Assembly (NCBI RefSeq): GCF_002836735.1
Contig: NZ_PJAS01000064.1
Coordinates: forward strand, 1-49,556
DNA from: Psychrobacter sp. 4Bb
Lineage (GTDB): Bacteria; Pseudomonadota; Gammaproteobacteria; Pseudomonadales; Moraxellaceae
Reading direction: 5' to 3'
DNA: 49,556 nucleotides
In this document: positions 10,712 through 19,661 of the stretch, piece after piece
How positions within the stretch are numbered: position 1 is the first letter of the stretch
How the letters are laid out: each line of letters opens with the position of its first letter
Program-made: the position numbers and the translations under genes
The notes under the pieces: model-generated
Seen by the model: only the letters and a program-made list of their open reading frames with translations
Told to the model about the DNA's origin: nothing
The model's database searches: none

Positions 10712-11164
10712 ATGAAAGCACTCATACAACGGGTGAAGCAGGCTAGTGTGATCGTCGATCAGCAGTGTATTGGTGAGATTGAGCATGGAGTATTGGCATA
10801 TATTGGCTTAGGGCATGAAGACGATTTTGCCACTGTCCAGCGTATGATTGACAAAATACTGACCTATCGCATTTTTGAAAATGACGATGACCCTGCCAAA
10901 TTTGGTAAGCTGGATAAAAACGTTCAGCAGGTTGCTGGTGGATTGCTTTTAGTTTCACAATTTACCTTGATGGCAAAAACAGACAAAGGGCGCCGACCAG
11001 ACTTTGGTGGTGCGATGGCACCTGCTGCGGCGCAAGTATTATTTGAACAACTGGTCGACTATGCCAAAACTAAGCACCCGAACGTGGCAACTGGTCAGTT
11101 TGGTGCTGATATGCAAGTGTCGAGCGTCAATGATGGGCCGCTCAATTTTTTACTAGAGATCTGA
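10712..11164 (+). CDS. dtd: D-aminoacyl-tRNA deacylase
   Basis: Dtd frees tRNA from D-amino acids and from glycine mischarged on tRNA-Ala, a proofreading step in the cytosol. The 150-residue protein has the active-site block LLLVSQFTLMAKTDKGRRP (residues near 79-97) and the C-terminal cross-subunit motif DGPLNFLLEI, the NxGP-type Gly-cisPro loop region. Length is standard. The start ATG follows AAGGAATTAGTAA. It is upstream of phoB and transcribed the same way, but phoB has its own Pho box. Confidence 0.96.
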   Translation: MKALIQRVKQASVIVDQQCIGEIEHGVLAYIGLGHEDDFATVQRMIDKILTYRIFENDDDPAKFGKLDKNVQQVAGGLLLVSQFTLMAKTDKGRRPDFGGAMAPAAAQVLFEQLVDYAKTKHPNVATGQFGADMQVSSVNDGPLNFLLEI

Positions 11165-11172
11165 TTTTAGAG

Positions 11173-11190
11173 TGTCATCAAGCTGTCATA
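11173..11190 (+). promoter_or_regulatory. Pho box upstream of phoB
   Basis: Two TGTCAT hexamers at 11173-11178 and 11184-11189 are spaced exactly 11 bases apart, and an AT-rich stretch follows. This matches the known PhoB-binding direct repeat (CTGTCAT-type, 11-bp period). It lies about 85 bases before phoB, which implies positive autoregulation under phosphate starvation. Confidence 0.85.
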
Positions 11191-11276
11191 ATTAATCCGT
11201 TTAATAGGTAGAGACTGGTGAGTATATATCGCCTTTTTACATGCTAGATTTTGTCCTCTAACACCGAGAATGTCCT

Positions 11277-11981
11277 ATGTATAATGAGCAAATTTTGATT
11301 GTTGAAGATGAGCCTGCGATTCGTGAAATGGTTGTCATGACGCTAGAGATGGCTGGGTTTGATAGCTTGCAAGCAGCTGACGTGTCAGAAGCGCATCAGC
11401 AAGTGGTCGATCATAGACCGTCACTGATACTGTTAGATTGGATGTTGCCGGGTGACAAGAGCGGTGTGGATTTTTGTCGCATGCTCAAAAACGATGAGCT
11501 ACTCTCTGAAATACCAGTCATTATGCTAACGGCAAAAAGTGAAGAAGACAGTAAGGTGCATGGTCTAGATGCAGGCGCAGATGATTATATGACCAAGCCT
11601 TTTTCGACTCGTGAGCTGATTTCTAGAATCAAAGCCGTACTACGCCGCAGTAGTGCTATGAGTAGCGATAAACCTATCGAAATTGGACAGTTAAGTTTAG
11701 ATACCAAGAGTCAGCGCGTGACAGCTGCAGGTAAAATCGTTGATGTTGGGCCTACAGAGTATCGCCTATTGGCATTTTTTATGAGTCATCCTGAGCGCGC
11801 CTATACACGAACGCAGCTGCTCGATCAGGTATGGGGCGGCAATGTATACATCGAAGACCGAACCATCGATGTGCATATTAAACGTCTACGTAAATTACTG
11901 CGACCTTATGACTGTGATACATTGATACAGACGGTACGTGGAACAGGCTATCGATTTTCTAGCCTGATTGAGCCAAGTTAA
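11277..11981 (+). CDS. phoB: Phosphate regulon response regulator (OmpR/PhoB family)
   Basis: PhoB activates phosphate-starvation genes when phosphorylated by PhoR. The 234-residue protein has a receiver domain with the phosphorylation aspartate D54 (LLDWMLPG), the conserved T/K of VIMLTAKSEED and MTKPFSTREL, then a winged-helix DNA-binding domain (GPTEYRLLAFFMSHPERAY; VDVHIKRLRKLL-like segment; TVRGTGYRF). The start is supported by GAGA at seven bases. phoR follows after 58 bases, so the two form an operon, and a Pho box lies upstream. Confidence 0.95.
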   Translation: MYNEQILIVEDEPAIREMVVMTLEMAGFDSLQAADVSEAHQQVVDHRPSLILLDWMLPGDKSGVDFCRMLKNDELLSEIPVIMLTAKSEEDSKVHGLDAGADDYMTKPFSTRELISRIKAVLRRSSAMSSDKPIEIGQLSLDTKSQRVTAAGKIVDVGPTEYRLLAFFMSHPERAYTRTQLLDQVWGGNVYIEDRTIDVHIKRLRKLLRPYDCDTLIQTVRGTGYRFSSLIEPS

Positions 11982-12039
11982 TCTTGTACAAATAATGCCG
12001 CAGCAATATTGAGGCAGCGGATAGTGGTAAGGATAAAAA

Positions 12040-13131
12040 ATGGACAAGATAGCGCCAGCACAAAGTGAGCAATCAGCTCTATTAGAGCAAATATCTACTC
12101 AAAGCACAGCGGAGCAACTCAAAAAAATCGGCAGTGCACTACGAGCCTTGCGCGATGCAGTGATTTTGCTCAACAACAATGATGGTCTAGAATGGTGGAA
12201 TCAGGCAGCACAAGACTTATTGCTGCTACAGCCAGAAGATAAAGGTCAAAATATTTTTGACTTTATCACTGTACCTGAGTTCCGCCAGTATTATGAAGGT
12301 ACAACGATACCTAACGATGGCGTCCATATAGAATCATGGCGAGATCCTAGTCGCTACTTAAAGTGTGAACTGACCCCTTTCGGTGATGAAAAACTGCTGT
12401 TTGTATATGATGTGACCCGCTTGCGGCACTTAGAGCAAATGCGTCAGGATTTTGTCGCAAATGTCTCGCATGAGCTTAGAACACCATTGACGGTAATGAT
12501 GGGCTACCTAGAAAATTTCTCCGATCAGCCAGATATGCCGCCGCAATGGCGTCGTGGTTTTGAGCTGATGACTCAGCAAACAGCCCGTATGAACAGAATT
12601 GTGAACGACTTACTGCTACTGTCTAAGATTGAAATCGAAGAATCGCACGAGCTGCATTACATAGATATGACTAAGCTACTGACCAATATCTATGACGATG
12701 CACAGGCCTACAACCAAGCGTACAAACATATCATTCATTTGCATATAGATACGTATGATGGGCTGTACGGGTCAGAGATGTACTTGAATAGTGCGCTATC
12801 CAATCTAGTAATCAATGCGATCAAATATACGCCAAAGGGTGGCAATATCACTATCAGCTGGACAAGGACGTCTGATGGCTGTCGTTTCGCGGTTGAAGAT
12901 GATGGGATCGGTATTGCGTCAGAGCATATCGCCCGTTTAACAGAGCGTTTCTATCGTATCGACAAAGGTCGTAGCCGTGCAACAGGTGGTACAGGGTTGG
13001 GACTCGCGATTGTAAAGCACGTATTACACCAGCACGAAGCGCAATTGCAAATCGATTCAGTAGAAGGGGAAGGATCGACATTTAGTGTGGTATTTCCCTC
13101 AAATTACGTCAGATCCGTCACAGCCAATTAA
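12040..13131 (+). CDS. phoR: Phosphate regulon sensor histidine kinase, without visible membrane segment
   Basis: PhoR phosphorylates and dephosphorylates PhoB. The PAS-like region (residues about 35-125), HisKA with H144 in NVSHELRTPL, the N box (NLVINAIKYTPKGG), G1 (DDGIGI), F box (LTERFYRID) and G2 (GGTGLGLAIVKH) align block by block with E. coli PhoR. The protein is 363 residues against about 431 in E. coli. What is missing is the N-terminal part holding the two transmembrane helices, and no hydrophobic segment occurs in the first 60 residues. Only 58 bases separate it from phoB and the start has AAGGATAA upstream, so there is no room for a longer product. Reception through a PstSCAB/PhoU contact would then have to occur in the cytosol or by peripheral binding; this is inference. 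Confidence 0.9.
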   Translation: MDKIAPAQSEQSALLEQISTQSTAEQLKKIGSALRALRDAVILLNNNDGLEWWNQAAQDLLLLQPEDKGQNIFDFITVPEFRQYYEGTTIPNDGVHIESWRDPSRYLKCELTPFGDEKLLFVYDVTRLRHLEQMRQDFVANVSHELRTPLTVMMGYLENFSDQPDMPPQWRRGFELMTQQTARMNRIVNDLLLLSKIEIEESHELHYIDMTKLLTNIYDDAQAYNQAYKHIIHLHIDTYDGLYGSEMYLNSALSNLVINAIKYTPKGGNITISWTRTSDGCRFAVEDDGIGIASEHIARLTERFYRIDKGRSRATGGTGLGLAIVKHVLHQHEAQLQIDSVEGEGSTFSVVFPSNYVRSVTAN

Positions 13132-13238
13132 TATGATTTAGGGTCTGTATTAACGACAGTTTTTCGGCTTCATTTTTTTAGCTGATATCAATTCAGTGCT
13201 ACTTCAAATTAGGTTAACGACATACTTTTCTGTATCCG

Positions 13239-13829
13239 TTAATTCTTTTGCAACAGCGGATAAGGGTTGACCGCACTGCCATTAATATAGATACCATAAT
13301 GTACATGTGTTGGTGTCCCTTTTGCATTACCGCTATCACCCACATAACCTATCACATCGCCCTGATTGACCCAGTCATTGGGTGAGATGTCAGCATAGTC
13401 TTCTAGATGAGCGTAGTAATGTCCTGCGCCACCAGGCCCTACCACCACAACCACGCGTCCACCCAACGTGTTCTCACCAACCTTGCTTACCACACCTTGC
13501 GTGGTCGACTGCACGGGAGTGTTGCGCGGTGCAAAGATATCGATGCCTTCGTGGGATCGGCCTTGACTACGTGCAGCGCCCCAAGTGTCTGTCAGGTTTC
13601 GTTCTGGTAGTGGACTGGGTAAGCTGTTTTCGGTCGGCAGCTCTTGTTGCAATAGACTCAGTTGCTGCCATTTGGCAACCACAAATGACTGCGTTTGTTG
13701 ACTGATACTGGGTAGTAGCTTATCAAAAACAAATAACAGTGCTAGCAATACAGTAGCCTTAATCAATAGGCTTATTAAACGACTGAAAAGAGAAGGTCTG
13801 GGAGGCTGGTTGTTTCCATCTGCTAGCAT
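13239..13829 (-). CDS. M23 family metallopeptidase (LytM-type), membrane-anchored
   Basis: The 196-residue protein has one N-terminal membrane segment (about residues 18-36) and a LytM/M23 domain. Zinc ligands are visible as H93-x3-D97 in SHEGIDIF and H175-x-H177 in THVHYGIY, with GHYYAHL between. Such enzymes cleave peptidoglycan cross-links or act as periplasmic division or envelope factors. The metal ligands are all present, so it is probably active rather than an EnvC-type scaffold. It converges on phoR. A TTAACG/CGTTAA interrupted hairpin (13214-13242) overlaps its stop and might slow transcripts from both sides. Confidence 0.9.
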   Translation of the reverse strand: MLADGNNQPPRPSLFSRLISLLIKATVLLALLFVFDKLLPSISQQTQSFVVAKWQQLSLLQQELPTENSLPSPLPERNLTDTWGAARSQGRSHEGIDIFAPRNTPVQSTTQGVVSKVGENTLGGRVVVVVGPGGAGHYYAHLEDYADISPNDWVNQGDVIGYVGDSGNAKGTPTHVHYGIYINGSAVNPYPLLQKN

Positions 13830-14026
13830 TGATGTCTCATATATATTTTATGTCATTTGAGATTTTATTATAAAAGCTTCGTCTGATAACGTATGTATCG
13901 CATTGTTATCTATCGTTTTTACCCCCATAGTTATTCTTATGGTTAAGGATATAGACAGCAAATACAGTTTTATCTACTTAACATTTCTGCTGAGCATAGA
14001 CAGTTGCTACTGATGGTTAATATTTT

Positions 14027-14749
14027 ATGAATGATGCTTTTAATCCTGCTGATATTTCTGCCACGCGCGAAACAGCGCTGGTTATCGATACCGAAACAGA
14101 TCAGGGTAGTGATCCTAGACCTATCCAAGTTGCTACTATCAATGTAGCAACTGGCTTTGAATGGATGAAATACTTTAACAGTGGTCGATCTATTTCACCC
14201 ATTGTCATAGAGGTGCATGGTATTACCGATGATGATGTGGCTGGACTTGAGCGCTTTGAGCTAGAGCAGTTTGAATTACCAGAGTACTTGATTGGTCATA
14301 ACGTACGTTTTGATTGGCGAGTGATTGGCAGTCCTTCTGCTAAGCTGATTTGTACGGTGAGACTTGCGCGGGCAGCCTTTCCAGAATGGCGCGCTTACGG
14401 TCAGTCTAAGTGTATCGAGCAGTTATTGGGCAAAGGTGAAGCGAGTGCAATGACAATTGCCGCTCATGATGCGCTTGGCGATGCTCGAATGTGCTATCTA
14501 CTGTATCAAGCGTGCTGCGAGCGTCTAGAGATTGCGCCGACAGATTTTGCAGCAGCACATGCTATTTCTAATAAAGCGACCCCTGTGAGCAAGATGCCGT
14601 TTGGTAAGCATAAAGGCAAGCCGATCAAAGACGTGCCCATCAGCTATGTTAAATGGATGATAGGCAATATTCATAATATGCAGCCATCGCTGTATTCGGC
14701 ATTGACTAAGCGCTTAAAACTGGATGAAGCCGAAAACGCAAAAAAGTAA
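14027..14749 (+). CDS. ExoX-like DEDDh 3'-5' exonuclease with C-terminal DUF3820
   Basis: The exonuclease domain shows the full DEDDh set: D21 and E23 (VIDTETD), D96 (HNVRFDWRV), H147 and D152 (AAHDALGDARM). Residues about 190-235 (MPFGKHKGKPIKDVPISYVKWM) form the DUF3820 domain, which is found alone or after such exonucleases. ExoX-type enzymes degrade single-stranded DNA 3'-5' in mismatch and UV repair; that role is inferred from the family. At 240 residues it is complete. Distances to neighbours and the perfect hairpin at 14758-14790 suggest a single-gene unit. Confidence 0.87.
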   Translation: MNDAFNPADISATRETALVIDTETDQGSDPRPIQVATINVATGFEWMKYFNSGRSISPIVIEVHGITDDDVAGLERFELEQFELPEYLIGHNVRFDWRVIGSPSAKLICTVRLARAAFPEWRAYGQSKCIEQLLGKGEASAMTIAAHDALGDARMCYLLYQACCERLEIAPTDFAAAHAISNKATPVSKMPFGKHKGKPIKDVPISYVKWMIGNIHNMQPSLYSALTKRLKLDEAENAKK

Positions 14750-14757
14750 TCTAAGTT

Positions 14758-14790
14758 GTTACGTAGCTAATATATAAGAGGCTACGTAAC
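14758..14790. repeat. Perfect inverted repeat between convergent genes
   Basis: Ten-base arms GTTACGTAGC (14758-14767) and GCTACGTAAC (14781-14790) with a 13-base loop. There is no T-tract on either strand. It sits between the stops of two convergent genes and probably acts as a 3'-end hairpin for both. Confidence 0.6.
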
Positions 14791-14797
14791 GATAAAA

Positions 14798-15763
14798 TTA
14801 TGGTTGGTCGTGCAACCATGTCACCGCCATCTGCCATAGCTGCGGCGCTTTGATATTGGTCTTACTGCTAAAATAGCGCATATGACCGATATGATTTAGT
14901 CCAAAATCTTCAGGGTCTAAGAATCGCTTTTCGACGGGCATTTTTGTAAACACCCTTATCATATCGTCCATGTTTTCACTGTTGGCGATATCGTCATCGC
15001 TAAAGCCAAGCCACAGTGCTGGCATGCTAAGCTCATCGTAGAAATGCGTATGTATGCTTTTGCCAAATGCGGTTTTGATATAGCCTGCGCCATTGCACCA
15101 TTCACGCCATTGACGAGCCACACCGCGTGGCAGTGGCTCACCCATACCTATTTTATCTGACGGCGTATAGCCCAGTGTTAAATTAGTGAATGGAATAAAC
15201 GCATCCATAAAGCCCATGGCTTTGAGCTTATATGGCATGCCCATATTTTTGATACGCCCTGACGAGCAAGCGACATTGAACACTGAGCCAATCGCCTGAT
15301 AGTTAGGCATCAAGCCAATGAGCTGACCACCTGCGCTATGACCGATAAGATGATAAGTCGCATCAGGAAACTCATCTTGTAAGGCATCAAGTACAGCTGG
15401 CATGTCATGGCGACCCCAACTGATCAAGGAAGCGCTACATTTTGCCAGATCGGTCGATAGGGACTCACCGATTCCTTCGTTATCAAAGGTCAGCACACCA
15501 AAGCCGCTTTCTGCTAGGTAGGTCGCAAAATTATGATAAAAGTGGCGCTTAATACCTGTGGCGGGTGCCATCATGATTGCTTTTTTTGTCGCATCTTTAG
15601 GGCGATAGACAGTGGCTGCCAATGCTTGGTTGCGATTGGTCATGATGCTTAATGAGTAAGTATCAATATTGCTCGCGTCATGCACATTACTTTTACTAGT
15701 GAGATTGCTATTAAGCACAGAGCTTGATAGCTCGGCAGTAGGAGAGGTGTTGTGATTATCCAT
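14798..15763 (-). CDS. Alpha/beta hydrolase (serine hydrolase)
   Basis: The 321-residue protein carries the nucleophile elbow LIGHSAGGQ with S143 and an oxyanion-side segment APATGIKRHFYHNFA followed by GFGVLTFDNEGIGES near residues 88-101. The C-terminal histidine is likely in LNHIGHMRYF. It resembles COG4757-type predicted alpha/beta hydrolases. The N-terminal 40 residues are polar and unconserved. No signal peptide is seen, so it is cytosolic. Substrate unknown. Confidence 0.82.
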   Translation of the reverse strand: MDNHNTSPTAELSSSVLNSNLTSKSNVHDASNIDTYSLSIMTNRNQALAATVYRPKDATKKAIMMAPATGIKRHFYHNFATYLAESGFGVLTFDNEGIGESLSTDLAKCSASLISWGRHDMPAVLDALQDEFPDATYHLIGHSAGGQLIGLMPNYQAIGSVFNVACSSGRIKNMGMPYKLKAMGFMDAFIPFTNLTLGYTPSDKIGMGEPLPRGVARQWREWCNGAGYIKTAFGKSIHTHFYDELSMPALWLGFSDDDIANSENMDDMIRVFTKMPVEKRFLDPEDFGLNHIGHMRYFSSKTNIKAPQLWQMAVTWLHDQP

Positions 15764-16067
15764 GGGTTATACCTTAGTATTTTTATTAGTAGATAATGAA
15801 TATCGAGCTATGATGAACAATAAATGCGCATCTTGAAAGTGTAGTCGTTGCGTAGTGATAAATCGTTGTGACTATGTGGTAGCATTGCTTATGTTAAGAT
15901 AAATGCTGGCAAGACAGTTGCGCAAATATGACTTCCAAGTTTTGTATGACTTGGTTGAGTTTGTCTTATGAAACATGTGCATGACAATATAAATGATAGG
16001 TGTCGGTATGCAGCCCTCACTAATAACAAGCACTCAATAAAAACTGACAGGTAATTAAGGAAGCTAT
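15764..16067. other. Divergent intergenic region
   Basis: About 300 bases between the alpha/beta hydrolase and the LOG-family gene hold no gene. A TTGTGA at 15866 with AT-rich sequence beyond may be part of a rightward promoter, but no good -10 is found at the right distance. The LOG gene ribosome site AAGGAAG lies near 16058-16064. Confidence 0.4.
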
Positions 16068-16751
16068 ATGCAAATGAAAATCAACGATGACACTTATGAT
16101 GTAATCACAAGCAAAGACATTACAAATATTGAAAAAGCAGTCGACAAGTCTGCCTTATCAATGCCGCTCGTGGCTGTATATTGCGGTTCACGCTTGGGCA
16201 ACGGTGACGTGTATGAACAGGCGGCGCGCGAGCTCGGCAGTGCCTTGGCAAATAATGGCATGGGGCTAGTATATGGTGGCGCTAGTATCGGTCTGATGGG
16301 CGCAGTTGCGGATGAAGTAATCAATGGCGGCGCGCAAGCAGTGGGCGTGATTCCAACCTTTATGCTCAAGCACGAAATCGCTCATGAGCAGCTGACTCGT
16401 TTGCATTTGACTGACACTATGCACACGCGTAAGACCGTTATGGCAGAGTATGCCGATGCCTTTATCACGCTACCGGGCGGGCTAGGAACATTAGAAGAGA
16501 TTATGGAAATCGCCACGTGGCGTCAATTGTACCAACACGAAAAACCAATGATTATTCTAAATATTAATGGCTTTTATGACCGTATGATTGAGCATCTAAA
16601 ATATACGGCTGAGCAAGGCTTTATGAAGCAGCAAGATTTGGATCGTCTGGTGGTGTGCAATACCATCAGCGAAGCAATTGATATGCTACAGACAGTAGTG
16701 ACCATAGATGATGCTGTGGATACAGAAAAGATGGCTGGTAGTAATCGCTAA
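16068..16751 (+). CDS. LOG-family protein (TIGR00730; nucleoside 5'-monophosphate phosphoribohydrolase-like)
   Basis: The signature PGGLGTLEE (residues 136-144), the VYGGASIGLMGAVAD block (68-82) and the R121/K122 pair of HTRKTVMAEYADAF are those of the LOG family. Family members cleave the N-glycosidic bond of nucleoside 5'-monophosphates such as AMP or cytokinin ribotides. It is cytosolic with a Rossmann-like fold. An N-terminal extension of about 30 polar residues precedes the usual start. A strong bidirectional terminator follows. Confidence 0.9.
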   Translation: MQMKINDDTYDVITSKDITNIEKAVDKSALSMPLVAVYCGSRLGNGDVYEQAARELGSALANNGMGLVYGGASIGLMGAVADEVINGGAQAVGVIPTFMLKHEIAHEQLTRLHLTDTMHTRKTVMAEYADAFITLPGGLGTLEEIMEIATWRQLYQHEKPMIILNINGFYDRMIEHLKYTAEQGFMKQQDLDRLVVCNTISEAIDMLQTVVTIDDAVDTEKMAGSNR

Positions 16752-16818
16752 GGTATATAAAACTTACCAACCTTTATCAGTAGTAGTAACTGTTAGAATA
16801 TTAAGACCCATTACAAAA

Positions 16819-16857
16819 AAAGGAGCAGACAACCAAATCTCGGTTATCTGCTCCTTT
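16819..16857. terminator. Bidirectional Rho-independent terminator
   Basis: Arms AAAGGAGCAGA (16819-16829) and TCTGCTCCTTT (16847-16857), extended inwards by AACC/GGTT after one mismatch. It is flanked by A-runs on the left and T on the right, so it serves the LOG gene on plus and the FAD oxidoreductase gene on minus. Confidence 0.92.
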
Positions 16858-16895
16858 ATTATATGTATTAACAACCTATCAGCGAATCATGTCTA

Positions 16896-18515
16896 TTAGG
16901 CATCAGCAGGCGTGAGATCGTCCAATGCTACTTCACGAATACTATGATTGACATGAGCCATCGCTATCGGGAATCCACGCTGCTCAGCAAGCTCACGTGC
17001 AACCTCATCAACCGTGAGGCTATCATTATGGACAAGGTACGACCATTCATGGGCATAGCGGCTACGATTCATAGGCGTATCGTTCTCTATCAAACCTAGA
17101 TCTGTCAGCTCACTAACTATTTGATCAGCGGCAATCAAGGTCGAGGATGCTTTGACGTTTTCTGCACGGGCATAACGTATATTAGAGTACAAGCTCACAT
17201 CAGCGACTCGCAGGGTATCATCCTGTCCAGGAATCTGCTGCCCACCGTATAGAGCATTGCCAACAGTTCGCGCGCTGTTAAATGTCGGTACAAACTCAGC
17301 GACATATTCAATCGCTTGTTGGCTACGTGCTTGTAAAGGCGCTTTATCCCAACCATCTTCAATATAGTGCACATATTGCTGTGGCAGTTTGGGCTGCGCA
17401 CTGTCTGTACTTGATGCGACAAGACCATCATCAAACAAAGTAATGGCTTTGCTCATACCGTGAATCTGAAAGTATCCACCAGAGTAGGGAGTAAGCTGCG
17501 CCATGCCTTCTGGCGTACCTCGTTGACCATAGACGATAATCTCTGGTATCTGTCCACCAGCATCGCCCCAATGGGTCACATAAGACGATTTGAACTCAAC
17601 CATACGCGTGACTTCGACACCAACCATATCGTCAATAACACCTGTACGGAAACCGCAAGCATTGACTAGGTAATCAACTTCGATAGACTCAGGCTGAGAG
17701 GCGTGTTCTTGACTATGGATCTGTTGATAGTCGATACGCCATTTGGTGACATGATGGTCAGCGTTGGTACAATTTTCACAATCTACCGGCACGACTTTTT
17801 GCACAGCAGTTTCAGTAAATACATGCGCATTGTCGTATTCTTCGAGCGCAAGCTTAGCAGAAGCGGCTAAACGAAAAATATTCCAGCCATATTCTTGAAC
17901 GACAATTAACGGAAATTTAACTTTGTTTAAATCTAGGTATCTAGCGACTGGAATCATCCACTCATCAACCGTACTTGGTACAGCGACTTGCTCACGTTCA
18001 GACAGCTCAATCAATTGCTCATGGCTGTAGAGTTGATAGTAATCTTCAGGCTCACCCAATACCTTATTATTAGCATCTTGCTCGATCAATTCTTGATAAG
18101 CATCGGTCAAAATGTCTAAACGCGGTAGTAAATCTTCAGGCAGTCCTTCGTCACGTGTCGGTACAGCAAACACCGTAGGACGGACGTCAATAGTGTGCGG
18201 ATACAAACGCAAAATATCGATACATTGCTTAAGCAGCGCTACGCAATCTTCGTCCGGTATTTCACGGTACAAGTTACCACCTGCATGCAAATGACACATA
18301 GGTGGTCCATCAATGAGAGATTTTTTCTTTTCAAACAAATAGGTCTCTAATCCTAACGCAGCAAGTCGAATCGCAATCGTCGATCCCGCAGTACCGCCGC
18401 CCAAAATGCCAACGCGCTTTTTAGGTTGAGTGTTTTGTGCCCCATAAGATAACACCCCAGAATGAGCGTCACGATTAAAGGATTGAGCGTATTTTTTATC
18501 AAAAGACTGAGTCAT
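16896..18515 (-). CDS. FAD-dependent oxidoreductase, uncharacterised
   Basis: The 539-residue protein has an N-terminal dinucleotide-binding fold (VGILGGGTAGSTIAIRLAALG, starting near residue 33, ending with the acidic LFEKKK) and a later VDYLVNACGFRTGVIDD block near residue 280 typical of the second FAD contact in this superfamily. The GGGTAG start resembles flavin-dependent halogenases, but the tryptophan-containing motifs of that group are not seen. The reaction is unknown. No signal peptide. The C-terminal part (residues about 450-539) is helical. It is a single-gene unit with a terminator at 16819-16857. Confidence 0.75.
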   Translation of the reverse strand: MTQSFDKKYAQSFNRDAHSGVLSYGAQNTQPKKRVGILGGGTAGSTIAIRLAALGLETYLFEKKKSLIDGPPMCHLHAGGNLYREIPDEDCVALLKQCIDILRLYPHTIDVRPTVFAVPTRDEGLPEDLLPRLDILTDAYQELIEQDANNKVLGEPEDYYQLYSHEQLIELSEREQVAVPSTVDEWMIPVARYLDLNKVKFPLIVVQEYGWNIFRLAASAKLALEEYDNAHVFTETAVQKVVPVDCENCTNADHHVTKWRIDYQQIHSQEHASQPESIEVDYLVNACGFRTGVIDDMVGVEVTRMVEFKSSYVTHWGDAGGQIPEIIVYGQRGTPEGMAQLTPYSGGYFQIHGMSKAITLFDDGLVASSTDSAQPKLPQQYVHYIEDGWDKAPLQARSQQAIEYVAEFVPTFNSARTVGNALYGGQQIPGQDDTLRVADVSLYSNIRYARAENVKASSTLIAADQIVSELTDLGLIENDTPMNRSRYAHEWSYLVHNDSLTVDEVARELAEQRGFPIAMAHVNHSIREVALDDLTPADA

Positions 18516-19075
18516 TGTCGTCGTTGTATCCTTAATAGCATCTGTATTAGGCCGTGCTCGGTATATGTATCAAATGTTCTATATTTCTTGATATGCGTGC
18601 GAAGGTAATTAAGTTCAACACACAAATCTGAACTTCAATAGTCATCTTTTCTATTGTTTAGCCATTCTTCATCTCTATAGGTTTATTTTACGAAGAACTA
18701 CAGACAATATGATGGGAAATACGTAAGAAGATGCATGAGTTTTGTCAACGAGTCGCTATATGTGTGAAGTTTTTCAGAGAAACAAGTCTGTCTAAAAATA
18801 GAGTAAACGAGAGAGGTGGCAAACTTGTGAAATCAAAAACAAGGTCGTTTTATTGTTTTGTAAAATTCGACCACTTTTGTAAGCGTGTATATTGATTATC
18901 AAGATAATATAAAACCATATGCTATATTTATTTTGCTTAACAAGAAGTGTCGGTTCTGTTTTGATGACTGTTCAAAATTACAAATGTCAAAATTAACAAA
19001 AGGGACAGTCGATAAAGTAAACGACAACAAGCTTATCGCTATAAAAAATACGACTAAAATTACAAGGAAGTTATG
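18516..19075. other. Long divergent intergenic region
   Basis: 560 AT-rich bases with no convincing gene. A stem GGTCGTTTTA (18843-18852) pairs with TAAAA-tt-CGACC (18861-18872). A perfect ATTATC-AA-GATAAT palindrome lies at 18895-18908, about 170 bases before the lipoprotein start. It could be an operator, but it does not match the Fur box order of half-sites. The lipoprotein ribosome site AAGGAAG is at 19064-19070. Confidence 0.4.
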
Positions 19076-19510
19076 ATGAAAAATATAATGATGTTATCGG
19101 CACTAACAGGTGTATTAACACTAACTGGCTGTACTACTTTAAAAAACGTAGTCGGTAACGATATGTCAGGTACGCATGAAGTACAGGCAACCAGCAATAA
19201 TACCGCACCAGTCATTAGCAAGAATGGGGTGTTGGTAGATGCTACCAACCATATGACGTTGTATACGTTTGATAAAGACTCTATGAATAAGTCAGATTGC
19301 GGTGCAGCTTGCCAAGTTGTGTGGCCAATTTTCAAAGCGCCTAGCGATGCTAAAGCCTCAGGTCAGTTCGCTGCATTTAAGCGTGAAGATGGCAAATATC
19401 AGTGGGCAATGAACGGTAAGCCTTTATACTTCTATGCTAATGACACAAAAGTTGGTGACAAAGACGGTGATGATAAACTTGGCGTTTGGCACGTTATCCC
19501 AAGTAAATAA
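19076..19510 (+). CDS. Lipoprotein of the COG4315 secreted-repeat family
   Basis: The protein begins with a short positive end and a hydrophobic stretch leading to a lipobox (LTGC), so it should be lipidated. The rest holds two repeats of the PF03640-type 'secreted repeat of unknown function': GVLVDATNHMTLYTFDKD...CQVVWPIF and YQWAMNGKPLYFYANDTKVGD...GVWHVIP. Function is unknown; related proteins are envelope or secreted. ATG 19076 is preferred over ATG 19073 because it leaves five bases after AAGGAAG. Confidence 0.87.
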   Translation: MKNIMMLSALTGVLTLTGCTTLKNVVGNDMSGTHEVQATSNNTAPVISKNGVLVDATNHMTLYTFDKDSMNKSDCGAACQVVWPIFKAPSDAKASGQFAAFKREDGKYQWAMNGKPLYFYANDTKVGDKDGDDKLGVWHVIPSK

Positions 19511-19553
19511 CAGGTGTTAGATATAAACTAACTCGGAAACGTTAAGATAGAAA

Positions 19554-19595
19554 AGCAGCCTATCCTCAATTATAGAGGCAGGCTGCTGTTTGTTT
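19554..19595. terminator. Terminator of the lipoprotein gene (copy 1 of a repeated terminator)
   Basis: AGCAGCCT (19554-19561) pairs with AGGCTGCT (19580-19587), and CCTC with GAGG inside. A T-rich tail follows on plus and A-rich sequence precedes, so it can also end the GNAT gene on minus. The core is an inverted, almost identical copy of the one at 20903-20943. Confidence 0.88.
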
Positions 19596-19661
19596 GGTTC
19601 TATTTTCCACTATCGAGAATACTACCGTGCGTATATTCTCTAATAATAGATGTGACCTGTA

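Noticed and set aside
13145..13164. CTGT/ACAG hairpin with five T after phoR
   Set aside because: Only four base pairs; too weak to call a terminator.
16896..18515. FAD enzyme as a tryptophan halogenase
   Set aside because: Only the GGGTAG start is similar; the halogenase WxWxIP-type motif and the lysine/glutamate active site are not recognisable.
18895..18908. ATTATC-AA-GATAAT palindrome as a Fur box
   Set aside because: The half-sites are in the opposite order to the GATAAT...ATTATC arrangement of Fur boxes, so iron control is not claimed.
18885..19076. 63-codon frame before the lipoprotein gene
   Set aside because: It starts with GTG, has no ribosome site, is AT-driven (Lys/Asn/Ile) and runs into the lipoprotein start. 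Treated as intergenic.
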